From the NCBI RefSeq assembly GCF_000247815.1, contig NC_021681.1:4674914-4738913 (forward strand): a stretch of 64,000 nucleotides of DNA. Direction: 5' to 3'. The notes under the pieces are model-generated. The model did not search any database. It was not told the DNA's origin and worked only from the letters and a program-made list of their open reading frames with translations. Of the stretch, positions 1 to 19,665 are shown piece by piece. Position numbers and translations under genes: made by a program. Origin of the DNA: Ficedula albicollis. Its lineage: Eukaryota > Chordata > Aves > Passeriformes > Muscicapidae. Every line of letters starts with the position of its first letter. Position 1 is the stretch's first letter.

Positions 1-68
<68 letters not shown>
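1..68. repeat. Pure poly-C run at window edge
   Basis: There are 68 uninterrupted C bases at the window start, followed by ATGT and an A-rich stretch. The run probably continues outside the window. It has the same character as the four larger runs at 5426, 32204, 36690 and 41375, so I regard it as the end of another likely assembly artefact rather than genomic sequence. Confidence 0.95.
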
Positions 69-1234
69 ATGTAAAAAAAAAAAAAAAAAAAGAGCTGGAA
101 ATTTTTCCGTAATAATATGGGTCTGGAAACAGCCCAGCTGGTGAAACACAGCACGACAAACTCCCACCAGTGGAGCAAGTCCTCAGCCAGCACTAGGAAT
201 TCAGGTCTGTGACAGGGTAAGGACAGCCCAGGAAAAAAAAAAACAAACCTTTATTTAAATTATTTGCCCATTTAATGGGAAATCCAGCATGAACTGAACA
301 TGTCCAGAGCTGTAGCATTTCCACTTAGGTATTCCTACCTTCAATTTGCAAATGAAAGGAAGCTTCTAGCAAGCCAAATTCTGCTCATTGTGCTTCAAAG
401 CTTTGGGAAGACAGGAAGTATTTGGGTAAGGAGAAGCTGTGCCTTTGGCCCTTCCTATTCCCCCATGATGGGGGTACAATACACTTTTTGACACAATTTT
501 GTGTGAGTCTGGCACTATTAGAAAGAGTCTAAGGACAAGAGAACACTGAGAGAGAAAGCATTTATTAAGACAAGTGAAATAGTTCTGTTTCCCTGGGGTA
601 CACAACTGACTGCTGACCCACCAAACAGGTGTAACAGTTCCCCTGCTCCTTCTTTTGCTGCAGTGAAAAAATTGGCAACCACAGGGAAACTCATTTGATT
701 ACTCGTTAATTGATGCATCTCTAGTCTATGCAGCTGCTGACAGAGTGATGAAAACCAGATTCCACCATGACCAGTTTAAGCCAACTGGGACACAGCTTCA
801 TGAGAAAAGTCACACAGAGCACTGCAGCAGCCCAAACCACATAGAGCTGAGCCAGTGACAGCCCTGCTTCTGTTCAGCAGCCTCACTCAGCATTGTGGGT
901 GTCTCCTTAGCACTAATTTTCTCCTCCAGCATAATTACGTCAGCTTAGTCATGAACTAATGTTACCCCTAAAGACAGAGACCCGTTTTGCTGAAATTCAA
1001 GCAGCAAACTGCCAACCCTGCATGAGATAGTGGCTGTGAACATAACAGCCACAAAGAACCAGCACCAGGCCAGGGACACCACCAGTGCACAGCAAATCCC
1101 TTCCCCTTCCCAGTGAGCCAGAGGGGTTCACTGTCCAGTTCACTGTCAGTGGATGGAACTGGCTCTGAGAAGTGGTTTTATCCCCCAAACTTCTGTAAAC
1201 ACTTCAAGTGTTTTTAAGGCACCTTATAGGTGCC
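69..1234 (-). other. WDR53: WDR53 3'UTR and downstream DNA
   Basis: This stretch follows the WDR53 stop codon on the minus strand and contains no convincing coding sequence. Minus-strand AATAAA hexamers lie at 561-566 and 250-255. The first would give a 3'UTR of about 0.7 kb and the second about 1 kb. Which one is used cannot be told from sequence alone. Short open frames here are not supported by any recognisable protein. Confidence 0.5.
561..566 (-). terminator. WDR53: Candidate WDR53 polyadenylation signal
   Basis: A canonical AATAAA on the minus strand (TTTATT on plus) lies about 670 bases downstream of the WDR53 stop codon. A second one lies at 250-255. This is a hexamer match only, with no transcript evidence. 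Confidence 0.4.
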
Positions 1235-9859
<8,625 letters not shown>

Positions 9860-10100
9860 GTGAGGCCGGGACCCCCCTACCCCGCCGGGACAGCCCTTGG
9901 CCGCCTCCCCCGGCGCTCGGGGACACCCCCACAGCCCGCGGGCCCGCCCGCCATTGGGCACCAGAGGGGCGGGAGGCTGGGGAAGGCGGCGGGGTTTTAT
10001 CTCCTGGAACCACAATGGTCTGGGTCGGAAGGGACACCTCCCGGCAGCGCAGGCTGCTCCGAGCCCCGTCCATCTCCCCCACCCACCTTGTCTCGCCCAG
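9860..10100 (+). other. FBXO45: FBXO45 intron 1
   Basis: This short GC-rich intron of 241 bases runs from donor GTGAGG at 9860 to acceptor CTCGCCCAG ending at 10100. Both junctions are in phase 0, and removing it restores the conserved join KGK|VRAF. Confidence 0.93.
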
Positions 10101-10457
10101 GTCCGTGCCTTCCACCACGCCTTCAGCACCAACGACTGCTCGAGGAACGTGTACATCAAGAAGAACGGCTTCACGCTGCACCGCAACCCCATCGCGCAGA
10201 GCACGGACGGGGCGCGCACCAAGATCGGCTTCAGCGAGGGCCGGCACGCCTGGGAGGTGTGGTGGGAGGGCCCGCTGGGCACCGTGGCCGTCATCGGCAT
10301 CGCCACCAAGCGCGCCGCCATGCAGTGCCAGGGCTACGTGGCCCTGCTGGGCAGCGACGACCAGAGTTGGGGCTGGAACCTGGTGGACAATAACTTGCTG
10401 CATAACGGAGAGGTGAACGGCAGCTTCCCCCAGTGCAATAACGCGCCCAAATATCAG
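10101..10457 (+). CDS. FBXO45: FBXO45, exon 2 (SPRY domain, N-terminal part)
   Basis: This exon of 119 codons runs from [20 protein letters not shown] to NNAPKYQ. It carries most of the SPRY domain, which in mammals binds substrates and partners such as MYCBP2 and N-cadherin. Very strongly conserved stretches include [39 protein letters not shown] and [20 protein letters not shown]. The acceptor is CTCGCCCAG (10092-10100) and the donor is CAG|GTGAGA at 10458. Both junctions are phase 0. No disruptive change is seen. Confidence 0.97.
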
Positions 10458-12081
10458 GTGAGAGGGCTTGGCTGTCCAGGCTTGCCTGCTGAAGTGCTCC
10501 TAAGTGACCCTCAAAGGTCTCTTTGGCTTCCCCACAAAACGCAAATGATTCCACCTAGCGAGCCTTTCCCCCCCTTCGTTTACTGCTTCTGCAGGCTGCA
10601 CCTGTCTGGTGTTCAGTGCACCTGACCCTGGGTTGTTTCCACTTTAATCTCAAACGCTGAGTGTCAAACCTGTACTCTGGGTGTCTGCTTAGACATCGTG
10701 GTGCTTTTTTGGAATAAATCCTGAAAAGGCTGTTGTAGCTTTCTGAAGTAGGGACTTGCCCCACAGCAAGGTGAGTGTCTGAGGGCTTGTACCCCTTTGT
10801 TTTCTGTCAGGGTGAGCTGGAATTAGTGCTTAGGTGTGAGTCTTCAGGCAAAAACTTGCAGCAGTGCTGATTGCTGCTGCTTTGCTCACTGGCCACCTTC
10901 CCATGGGTGACATCCCTTATCTGGAATCTGATGTTGAAATAACTTCAGGGTATTAAAGAGCAGACCCCCCACTTTTTGTCCTTTATAGAAGTGCATGTCT
11001 TGTTGTTCTGCCTGCTCACACCACTGCCTTTTCACTGCTGGATTTGCTTGTGTTACAACTTAAACTGGATCATTGTAATTTCCATCTCATATTCAGAGAA
11101 TGAGTTAGAAGGGACTTTAAAAATAATCCAGTCCAACCCCCAGTGCTGTGGCTTTGAACTGGCTTATGTTTCACTTGTGGGTGAAGATCTGCGTAGCACC
11201 TTGCATCTGATATTCCTAAATTCTGTGTGAAAGTTCAGATCAGTGATCCTTTGGTGTATTTTGTGTTTATTAGGATATGTGCAGTGATCTGCTCATAGAA
11301 AACGTGTTTACAGGGAACACACGTGTGTGTTAGTGTCGGCTGGAAGAAACTCTCAGTGCTGGGGCTGGCTGGAGAAGAGTCAGGAGTTTCTGTGGTGCCT
11401 GCTGTGCTTGTGGCTGTTCTCTGGGACTTTCATTGATGCCTGAAATAACATCTGCTACATAAATGCAGGGAGCTCTAGGCCTGCCTGGATCCAAGGCTCC
11501 TGCTGTGGTCAATGTTGATTTCATTTGTGTGTGTGTATATATATTGTTTCACGTTTTGTACTGAAATTTCCTTTTACCTTGGTGAGGGAACACCTCTGTC
11601 AGTGACAGCACCTGCATATTATCTATTCTGGGATTTTTTTGTAGGTGGCACTTGCCTTTCTTAAATCCATTGTCTTTAAAAATGCTCCTCACAGAGCAGT
11701 TGCTGCTCAGTAATAGCAGCAGCTGAACACAGAGTTGAGGTAACTTGGAGCTCATTGCAAAGATTCCAAAGCTCTGCAGTATTTCCCACTGAGAGCAGTG
11801 CCTGCTCTCAGTGTTCTCAGAGGTTCATATGGGCAGGGCCATCTTTATTATCATAAATAGGTGGTGTTTTACTGTCATAAACAGGCTGTCCTGCAGCAGA
11901 GGTACTCAGGGTCAGGTGAAAATGAGAAATTCCCATCATGAGAGCAATCAATCATGAGACCCAGGACAGCCCTGTTTGAAAATTCTCTGCTGCATTACAC
12001 TTTGCATTACTTTTGTTTCCATCTGAACATGCTGACTCTTTCTGTGTGTTATTTTTACTCCCCCCCTGTCTCTGTTTCCAG
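10458..12081 (+). other. FBXO45: FBXO45 intron 2
   Basis: This intron of 1,624 bases has donor GTGAGA and acceptor CTCTGTTTCCAG. It contains a short CR1-like 3'-end fragment at 11090-11150 and a TG/TA simple repeat around 11526-11544. No other feature is recognised. Confidence 0.9.
11090..11150 (-). mobile_element. CR1 LINE 3'-end fragment
   Basis: The plus strand reads as an avian CR1 3' end in reverse orientation: an ATTCAGAGAATGAGTTAGAAG-like start, then GGGACTTTAA and CCAGTCCAACCCCC. It is only about 60 bases and degenerate, so identification rests on the characteristic CR1 tail wording. Confidence 0.5.
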
Positions 12082-12267
12082 ATAGGTGAAAGGATTCGGG
12101 TTATCCTGGACATGGAAGACAAAACACTAGCGTTTGAGAGGGGCTATGAGTTCTTGGGAGTTGCCTTCAGAGGACTGCCAAAAGTTTGCCTGTATCCAGC
12201 AGTGTCTGCTGTGTATGGTAACACAGAAGTGACTTTGGTCTACCTGGGAAAGCCTCTGGATGGATGA
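12082..12267 (+). CDS. FBXO45: FBXO45, exon 3 (SPRY domain end and stop)
   Basis: This final coding exon has 61 codons plus TGA. It begins [20 protein letters not shown] and ends [12 protein letters not shown], as in mammalian FBXO45. It completes the SPRY fold. The acceptor TCTGTTTCCAG ends at 12081 in phase 0. The visible protein totals 243 residues across the three exons, compared with 286 in human. The shortfall is entirely the N-terminus lost in poly-C. Confidence 0.97.
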   Translation: MGERIRVILDMEDKTLAFERGYEFLGVAFRGLPKVCLYPAVSAVYGNTEVTLVYLGKPLDG

Positions 12268-14547
12268 CGTGGATTGTTTCGTTGGGACGTCGAGATGTGG
12301 ATGTTTGGGAGGAGAAATCTGCATGTTGGTTAGAGGGAAATGTGTATTAGAGGAAAAAGAACAACAGAAAGGTGTGGGTGTGTGTCCGAGAGCCATCGAG
12401 GCGACCACGTGGAATTTGGAAAAGGAGGACCAGCCGTACTTCAGAAATTGTGTTACATTTCCTCTTTCTACCAGGCCAGAAAAATCCTCAGGGCTGCAGT
12501 TGGTTGAGTGGGAAGCTGACACATGCATGTTGCAACAGATTTTATTGCTAAAATGGCAGTGTGACCTCAAACATTTAAGAAAGGACTTGATACAAAAATG
12601 CTTGAGGAAATTACCCTGGGATTTGTAAGTGGCGTGTTTTGTGAGAGACTCCCATTTCCAAACTGCTTGTTCCTTCCTTCCCTCCTTGGGGCCAGCATGG
12701 GGGCTGGAGCAGAGAGGGGCTGCTGGGGGTATTTACAGTTTTTAGTGTCCTGAGAGGCACAGTCTGTGCAACTGCCCTTCTCTGGTATAACCATACAACA
12801 CGTGTGCAGCTATTTTTAAGTGTATTTTAAGGATTGTATATAAAGAAAACGTTGAAAAGAACAGTTAAAAGAAAGGGGTTTGCTTTATTCTAACTGGGAC
12901 AGAATTTCTTAAAGGGAAAAAAAATCACCCCCCTCCCTGGCACCAGAACACACACCTGGGACAGGTGTACAGCCTTCATGTCAGTGCAGTTCTGTTGTAA
13001 TGTGCTTTGGGATGCTCTTGTGGAGTGCGGTGCTACTTTGGGTTGTCTCCTGTGAAAGTTTCCTTGGCTTCAGTGACAGGTTTGTTCTCTGTAGGAAACA
13101 AAAATCACTTTCCCCGTGAGTTTTCCTTTCAGCAGAACCTGTGCTCCCCTCAGGGAGGGAGGGCTGAGCACAGCACTGAGCTTGCCTTCCTCTCCAGTCA
13201 AAACCACCACCTTTTCAAAGCATTCTCTCACTTGCTAATCACTGTTGTGAGATGTCTCAACATAACGTGGAAGGAGCATTGGGCTTCTGTAGCCAGACCT
13301 TACTTTCAGCTTCAGTGGCTTTATAAAGCTTTAAGGCTTGCCTGAACCTTTCTTAACTGAATCAAATCCCCCTGTTGGTGTGTTGGTACCCCAACATTCA
13401 CCTGCCCAGGACTAGTAAAGCTCTCACCAGCCCTTTCATGGGGATTCTGGATCACATTCAGTGTTTGTGCTCTTTGCTGAGTTTCTCAAAGCCATGTCCA
13501 GACCCCCCAGGCATGTCCGTGTGCAGGCTGGGAAGCTGCCAGGTGTAGTGAGGAGGGAATTCCTGTGGAACCACTTTCCTGTGAGGCTGGAAGGTCTGTA
13601 GGGAGCCCTAGGAGGGCCCTTTACCAGGGCAGGAAGGCTGTGAGCCCCGTGGCTGTCTCGTGACTCTGGTTTTGTGCTGGTTGGCATCTCCCAGAGCTGC
13701 CTGGGCTGTTTCAGAGCTGCTTTTTGGAGAGGGAGAAGGAAATGTTTATACAACCTTTTTTTTTTTTTTTTTCTTGGTGCTAGAGAATGTGAGTTTCTTG
13801 GTATCAGACACTGGCAATTCTCTGAGCATGGAAGAAAGAGGAATTCCTCTTGGGCTGTTGCTCATCCCTCTCCTTGTTCCTCAAGGAGGTGAGTGAGGAG
13901 TTCCCCCTGACCTTGGAGTGCTTTTGGCCAGGTAGCTCACCAGGTATATCCTGGAACTATGTATGTTGTTACCATTTAAAGGATTTTAAAGTATTTATTT
14001 GTTTTGTTTGTTCATGCTGAAAGGCAAATCAAGGTCTGTTCCTCTTGCTGCCAATGTGCTGTGAGCAGTGGAGGTGTTTTAGGTGGTGCTGAGAAGAGCC
14101 AAATAAAGGATGTGGGACAGGCATCCAAGTACCTCCTGGACAAATCTGTTACAGGCATTGGTTGTACTGGACTGTGAAGTGTCTGCAGAGCAGATCTGTG
14201 GGGCATAGAGTTGGGGATAAAGGAAACAAAACCCTGCCCAGTTTAGGAAAAGAAATAATCCCCAGGATGAATGTATTCTCAGGGCAGTCCTGAAAGATGC
14301 AACCTCTGTGGCTGTCCATCATCCAGTTAGAGGCAAGGAAACCCTGAGAATTCTAAGGAGTTTTAATCACAAATTCAGATTGATCCCCATTCTTCAGACT
14401 GCATCTTACCCTCTAAATAATTTCCCTCTAAATCAAAAACGCTGAAAGTTGAACATTCCTTAGGGGTGGGTTTGGGTGGACTCACTTATGTAAGATTATA
14501 ACTTATTCCTGGAGACCAATGCTGGCTGTACAAAATATTAAAATAAA
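12268..14547 (+). other. FBXO45: FBXO45 3'UTR (inferred)
   Basis: This non-coding region of about 2.3 kb follows the FBXO45 stop. An AATAAA at 14542-14547 followed by GT-rich sequence (about 14565-14590) is a good candidate for the distal poly(A) signal. A second AATAAA lies at 14102-14107. A poly-T tract sits at about 13757-13772. The length is in keeping with the long 3'UTR of mammalian FBXO45. The extent is inferred. Confidence 0.55.
14542..14547 (+). terminator. FBXO45: Candidate FBXO45 polyadenylation signal
   Basis: A canonical AATAAA is followed 20-40 bases later by a GT-rich element (GTCGGTGTGGATTGTTGG), the usual arrangement of a cleavage and polyadenylation site. Confidence 0.5.
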
Positions 14548-17069
14548 CTCTGCTATCATTCAGAAGGATCTGTCGGTGTGGATTGTTGGAATGGCATCTA
14601 CAGGATCCCACAGGTGGGAGGAAGGGAGTTGCAGTTTGGTGCCCCAAGAGGACAGACGTGTTGGGGCTGTGTGATCTGCTGTGTGACTGCTGGGAAAAGA
14701 GAGTCTGAGTGGTTAAGGAGGGCTTGGAAACTCAGGGGTCTGATGGCTGTGCTTGGGAAATTGAAATCTGAATCTCCTCTGAAACAGGGATGCTCGCTCA
14801 TGGCTGTGGGAAAGGCATTCCTGCCTGCTGGAGGCCTCTGGATTGGAGTTGGGGTGGTGTGGTCACTGCCCCCAGTGCTGCACTCAGGGGTCTCCTTCCC
14901 TCTCAGCTTTCCCTATTCAATATTTCCCTATTTCCCTGTTCAATATTCCACCCTGCTTTTAGGAAGAAGTATTGTGATTTTGAGCTCTGAGGCAAAACTC
15001 TCTGCACCAAGAGTTTGCTTTTAAGCAGTAAATCTTGGCTGACACCTCCTTCAGGAGCAGAGGGGTTTGGTGCTGCTCACCAAGAAAGCATAATTGTTTT
15101 TTTAGCCTGAGGTACCTCAGGGTCAGCTGAGCAGTTGTTTGGGGTATTTTTCCAGCCCTGACAGGATTTAAGGGCTTTGGTCAGGGGGAACATCAAGTGT
15201 TCACAGCCCCCATAACAGAAATCAGTCAGATTAACAGGTCTTGGCTTCAGAATTTTACAGGATTTGGGATAAGTGAGCATTTTATCTGTCACTTTAATAA
15301 AATTGAGAATTCTTGTGGTCTGAGTGTGCTGTGAAATCTGTAGGGAGCTGAACAGTCACTCCTCTGTCTGTGTCATATCTCTGAGGAGCTCGATGTGGTC
15401 ACTGGTTTGGGGCCAGAGGCTGTTCCTGGCCCTGGTGGTGCCTTGTGCTGGCCCTAAGCTGCTCGTGTGACTCCTCAGGTGCTGCTGCCAAGCTGATAGA
15501 TCCAATGGGGTGGGACACTCTGGAACATGCTTTTATCCCAGCTGAAGGGCTGCAGTGAGTGTACATTTTTGGGAGCCCCATGGCAAGAGGCCCCTGGGTC
15601 CTGTCCCTCCTGGCCACGTTTCAGGTGACAAAGCCAGGCAGGAGCAGATGGCCCCAGTGAGAAATCCAACTTTTCTCCCTGCTTATCTCTGATCTACGTT
15701 TCTAAATTCCCTGAGCACACTGGGTGTGTTTCCAGATGGCTGCCTCTATTTTTTTTTTTTCCTCTTCCATTTTCGCTGGGTTGATGACAGCAGCCATGAG
15801 TTAAAATAACACTGGGCCTGGTTGTAGTCTGATCATGTAAAACTGGTTTTCTTAAAGTATTTAAGAGGTGAGCAGCCCTCAGTCATTCCTTAAGCTATGT
15901 ATTTCCATGTGAATATTTCAGTTTTTACATGTTATAAATAGCTCTTAGATGTGCAAGTGAATTTTTTTTTTCACTTATTTGCCTTGAAATCCGCAGACAG
16001 CAAATTGTAATTGGACTAAGATCCTTTCTACTCTTAAAAATCAGGTTTTCAGGAGGTTGGCAGTGGCCATGCTTGACTCTGACAGTAACCCACCTTGTGC
16101 TAGAATATGATTGAAAGAAAAAATGAATGAAGCAGTGAATGAATACAGAAAGGTTTTCCTGCAGTGCTGCTGGACCTGCTAATTCATCCCTTAAGCAGGT
16201 TTTTTTCCTACTGCTGGATGATGCTGTGTGACTATGAAAGGAACTCCCCCATCTCCCCACGAGAGGGCAAAGCTGTGGGAGCCTTGGCTTGTGCTCAAAC
16301 AATAAATGTTTTTAATGGGGAACCTACTCCCTCAACAATTACTTCCTGTTCTTTTCAAAAACCAGACCAAACTTAAAAGCCTCAACAGAAGTGGATGATG
16401 GACAGAATTTTTTAAAGTTCACTCCTTCATTTGAACCCTGTGTCCTGAAATAGGCTGAGCAAATATTTGCATTTCAGAAAATAATTTTTAGTGACACCAA
16501 ACTGAGCCAAAGCTCCAAGATCACCTTAAAGGATTGAAGGGGATTTGAGAGACTCAAAACAAAATGTCAGAGTTGCTCTTCAAGGTTTACTTTTTCCAAG
16601 ACTTGCTTTTCTTCCCTTCAGACATTTATGATGAGGAAATAGTGATATCAGCAAAAAATTATTTTAAAAAAACCCCATTGCAATTGAAAAAAAAAAAAAG
16701 TAATTGAAAGGGGATTTTGAAGTCAAACTTATTGTATGTTACAAGTGTTGTTCATTCTTCTGCAGTTTTACCAAGTCAGGAATTGGATGGATTTCCCCTT
16801 CATGCCTGCACTGGCAGGTGTGGTGTGAGCTACCTGCAGTGGTTTCATGTCTGCTTGATTTATTTTGTCTTTTTAATGTGGAGCTTCCCTTGCTCAGGAG
16901 AACTCAGCCATATCCCATCACTTCTAAATAGCAATCTAAGGGAGTAAACTCTGCCAGTTCCAATATGTGGCCTTATGAAGTGCTGGACAAACCTCCTAGC
17001 AGGGAAATGGATATTGACCAAAAAGTTTTTTATTGTATTCAAATACTGCAGGGGTAAACATTTTTCATG

Positions 17070-17158
17070 AAATCCCAGACTGGTTTGGTCTGGAAAGGAC
17101 ACATCCAGTTCCACCCCCTGTAATGGGCAGGGATACCTTCCACTAACCAGGTTGTACA
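17070..17158 (-). mobile_element. CR1 LINE 3'-end fragment
   Basis: It reads as the avian CR1 tail in reverse: AATCCCAGACTGGTTTGG, then GGAAAGGACACATCCAGTTC, CACCCCCTGTAATGGGCAGG and GATACCTTCCACTA. It is degenerate and truncated. Confidence 0.75.
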
Positions 17159-17412
17159 GCCTTTGCCAAAATCACCTTTTGGGTTTCTTTGATGGCTTTT
17201 TGTTTGTTTTTTTTCTGTGCTCAGGTGACAGAGGCCACTTTCCTCACATCTGACATTGGGCACCTGACCCCTTCTGCAGGGTCTTGTGCAAGAGCAGAGC
17301 TGGAGGGTGGGATCTTGCTTTGGAAGCAGCCAAAAGATCTCAGCTTCAGCATAAGATTTTATCTATTCCTGGGTAAATAATTGACATGAGCAGAACTGGA
17401 TCAGACTGACTT

Positions 17413-18054
17413 AGAACTGGATCAGAACTGACTCAGGAGAGTGTGCAGGATGGAAACCAGGTGGTTTTACGTGCCCACCTCACCCCCCAGTGCTGTGCAG
17501 CTCTGGGATGTGACTCTACTGGCAGTGTGAGCTGCTCTTCCCAGCAGGAAGGTGGAGAGCAGGAGGGAGGCGTGAGTATTGATCCACGTGTCTGGCTGAA
17601 CCTCCCCCCTCCTGCACTCCTGTGCTGACTCAGGTGCCACATGAAGAGGGGGAACTGCTTTCAGTCTGTCCCAGCTGTGGCTGCAGGGATGGCATTTTGG
17701 ATACAGCAGTGATGTCACCTGTGTTACAGTGGTGTCACGTGTTAGGGTTTCTTTTGAAAGCCCACAGAAAGGTATCCTGGCAGTTCTCCTGTTTTCTTAC
17801 CCCAGACCAAGGGGTATGTCCTAAGTGCAAGAGTGTGCTCCAGCTCCAAACCCCAAAACCCACAGAACTGGATCAGAGTTGGAACATTAGTGGGACTCAG
17901 GAAAATGTGCAGGATGGAAACCAGGTAGGTTTACATGCCCATCTCACCACACAGAAACATATCCTGGCAGTTCTCCTGTTTTCTTACCCCAGACCAAAGG
18001 ATATGTCCTGAGTGCAGGAGTGTGCTCCAGCTCCAAACCCCAAACCCACAGACA
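17413..18054. repeat. Local imperfect duplication, X-Y-X'-Y' arrangement
   Basis: Block X (17413-17485, containing GCAGGATGGAAACCAGGT) recurs at 17865-17947. Block Y (17764-17868, containing TATCCTGGCAGTTCTCCTGT) recurs at 17951-18054. Equivalent positions are offset 464 bases for X and 187 bases for Y. The copies differ by scattered substitutions, so the duplication is not recent. No coding role is seen. Confidence 0.85.
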
Positions 18055-18440
18055 GCCTTTGTCCTTGTCCCTCAGGGAGCAGGGATGCTGCACCCCATGG
18101 CTGAAAACCTGGGAAAAGAAGATTTTGTAGCATGCATTTGCTTCCAGAAGATCTGCCTGGCAGCCCAGGCTGTGGCACAGGGATGTTGGCCTTCTGGCCA
18201 GAGAGGAAGATGGGTGGGACATGCTGAGCTCTGCAAGGACTTGAGAGTGTTTCACTTCCCTTCGTGTTTGTGACTGAATTACTCACTTCTCTGAAGCAGA
18301 ACTGCAGCAGGGAGGGAGTTTGTGGGGCTGCAGATGGGAGTTTTTTGGGTAGCTCCTTCAGGTCTAACTGCAATCAAAGTCCAAACTAGATGAAAGCAAC
18401 CTGGTTGTGGGGCTTTCCAGCCCTTGAGGAGATCTAGGAG

Positions 18441-18597
18441 GAATCACAGGATGGTTTGAGTTGGAAGGGACCTTAAAAGCCCATCCAGTCCCATCCCCTG
18501 CCCTGGGCAGGGACACCTTCCACTATCCCAGGCTGCTCCCAGCCCTGTCCAGCCTGGCCTGGGACACTTCCAGGGATGGGGCAGCCACAACCACTCA
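18441..18597 (-). mobile_element. CR1 LINE 3' fragment
   Basis: It reads as a reversed CR1 tail: AATCACAGGATGGTTTGAGT, TTGGAAGGGACCTTAAAAGC, CCATCCAGTCCCATCCCCTG, GGGCAGGGACACCTTCCACT and the downstream TCCAGGGATGGGGCAGCCAC. This is the common avian CR1 3' consensus. Confidence 0.85.
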
Positions 18598-19539
18598 TGG
18601 TAAAAGATCAGAGGTTTTTTTTTTTACTTTGGGCACTGGCTTCTCCTGCAGATGGTGTTCCCTAGAGCATCTGGACTGTCTGGGATCATAAGGGAGTGGA
18701 TGCACTTGGCTTCCAGTTGCTCAGAAATACGAGATTCTGCTGCTTCAGCACCTGATGCATCCTGCTGCACGCCTGTGCTCTGGAGACCAAGTGATCCAGA
18801 TGCTCTCCTGGGAGAAGGTTCACCTCGACCTCGTGGTGGTGGATCCCAAGGAGCCCCCAAACCTGAGCCAGGGAATGGCTGTGAGTGCTGCTGGAGCCCA
18901 CAGGGCGTGCTCCAGGGGGGAAATGAGATCCCTGCTGCAGCTTTCCCTCTCCAGCCGCTTCCTCCTCATTTACAGCCCAGCAGGAAGAGCGCTGACCGCA
19001 GAAGGAGCTGCCTGGGCTGGACCTGCCTGCAGCAGGGAACAGGCTGCAGCCTCACCCCCAGCTGGGCTGGGCTCTGGGAAGGGGCTGTGGCTGAGCCACT
19101 GACCAACTCCTCTCTTCCCTTCCCACCCTGTGCTCTCAGGAACTCAGTTTGCTTCCCACTAAATCCTCCTCCTGAGTCCCACAGAGGAAACGGGCACCCT
19201 TTGGGCACTGAGGGGTCAAAGGTGGGAGCCTCTATGAAGTTCTTGCTGTGGGGCTCCTGATTGGTGTTAAGATCCTTGACCAAAGACATAATTTTCCCAA
19301 TTGTTTTTGTTGCAGTTCACCTGGATCCCCGTGGGCTTGTTGCATGTTGTCAGTCTGGGGGATTATTGCCTCCCAGCTCCTCTGGTGTTGGCAGCCAGCA
19401 CGATGCTGCAAGGGTGGGTGAGCAAGCCCGGGGTTCTGCCCAGAACAACCCAGAACTAATCCTGGCTTCAAAGAAGTCTTTGAACCCTGCTTTCCATCAG
19501 AAAACCTGGCAAGAGCTAGGAGATTCCTGACAGGTGGAA

Positions 19540-19665
19540 ATACATTGAAGAAATTCTTGGCTGTGAGGGTGGAGACGCACTGCCCAGAGAAGCTGTGGCT
19601 GCCCCTGGATCCCTGGAAGTGTCCAAGGCTTGACAGGGCTTGGAGCAGCCTGGGATAGAGGAAGG
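19540..19665 (+). mobile_element. CR1 LINE fragment
   Basis: The forward-orientation CR1 wording is present: AAATTCTTGGCTGTGAGGGT, CTGCCCAGAGAAGCTGTGGC, GGATCCCTGGAAGTGTCCAA and GGGCTTGGAGCAGCCTGGGA. It lacks the final tail. Confidence 0.72.
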
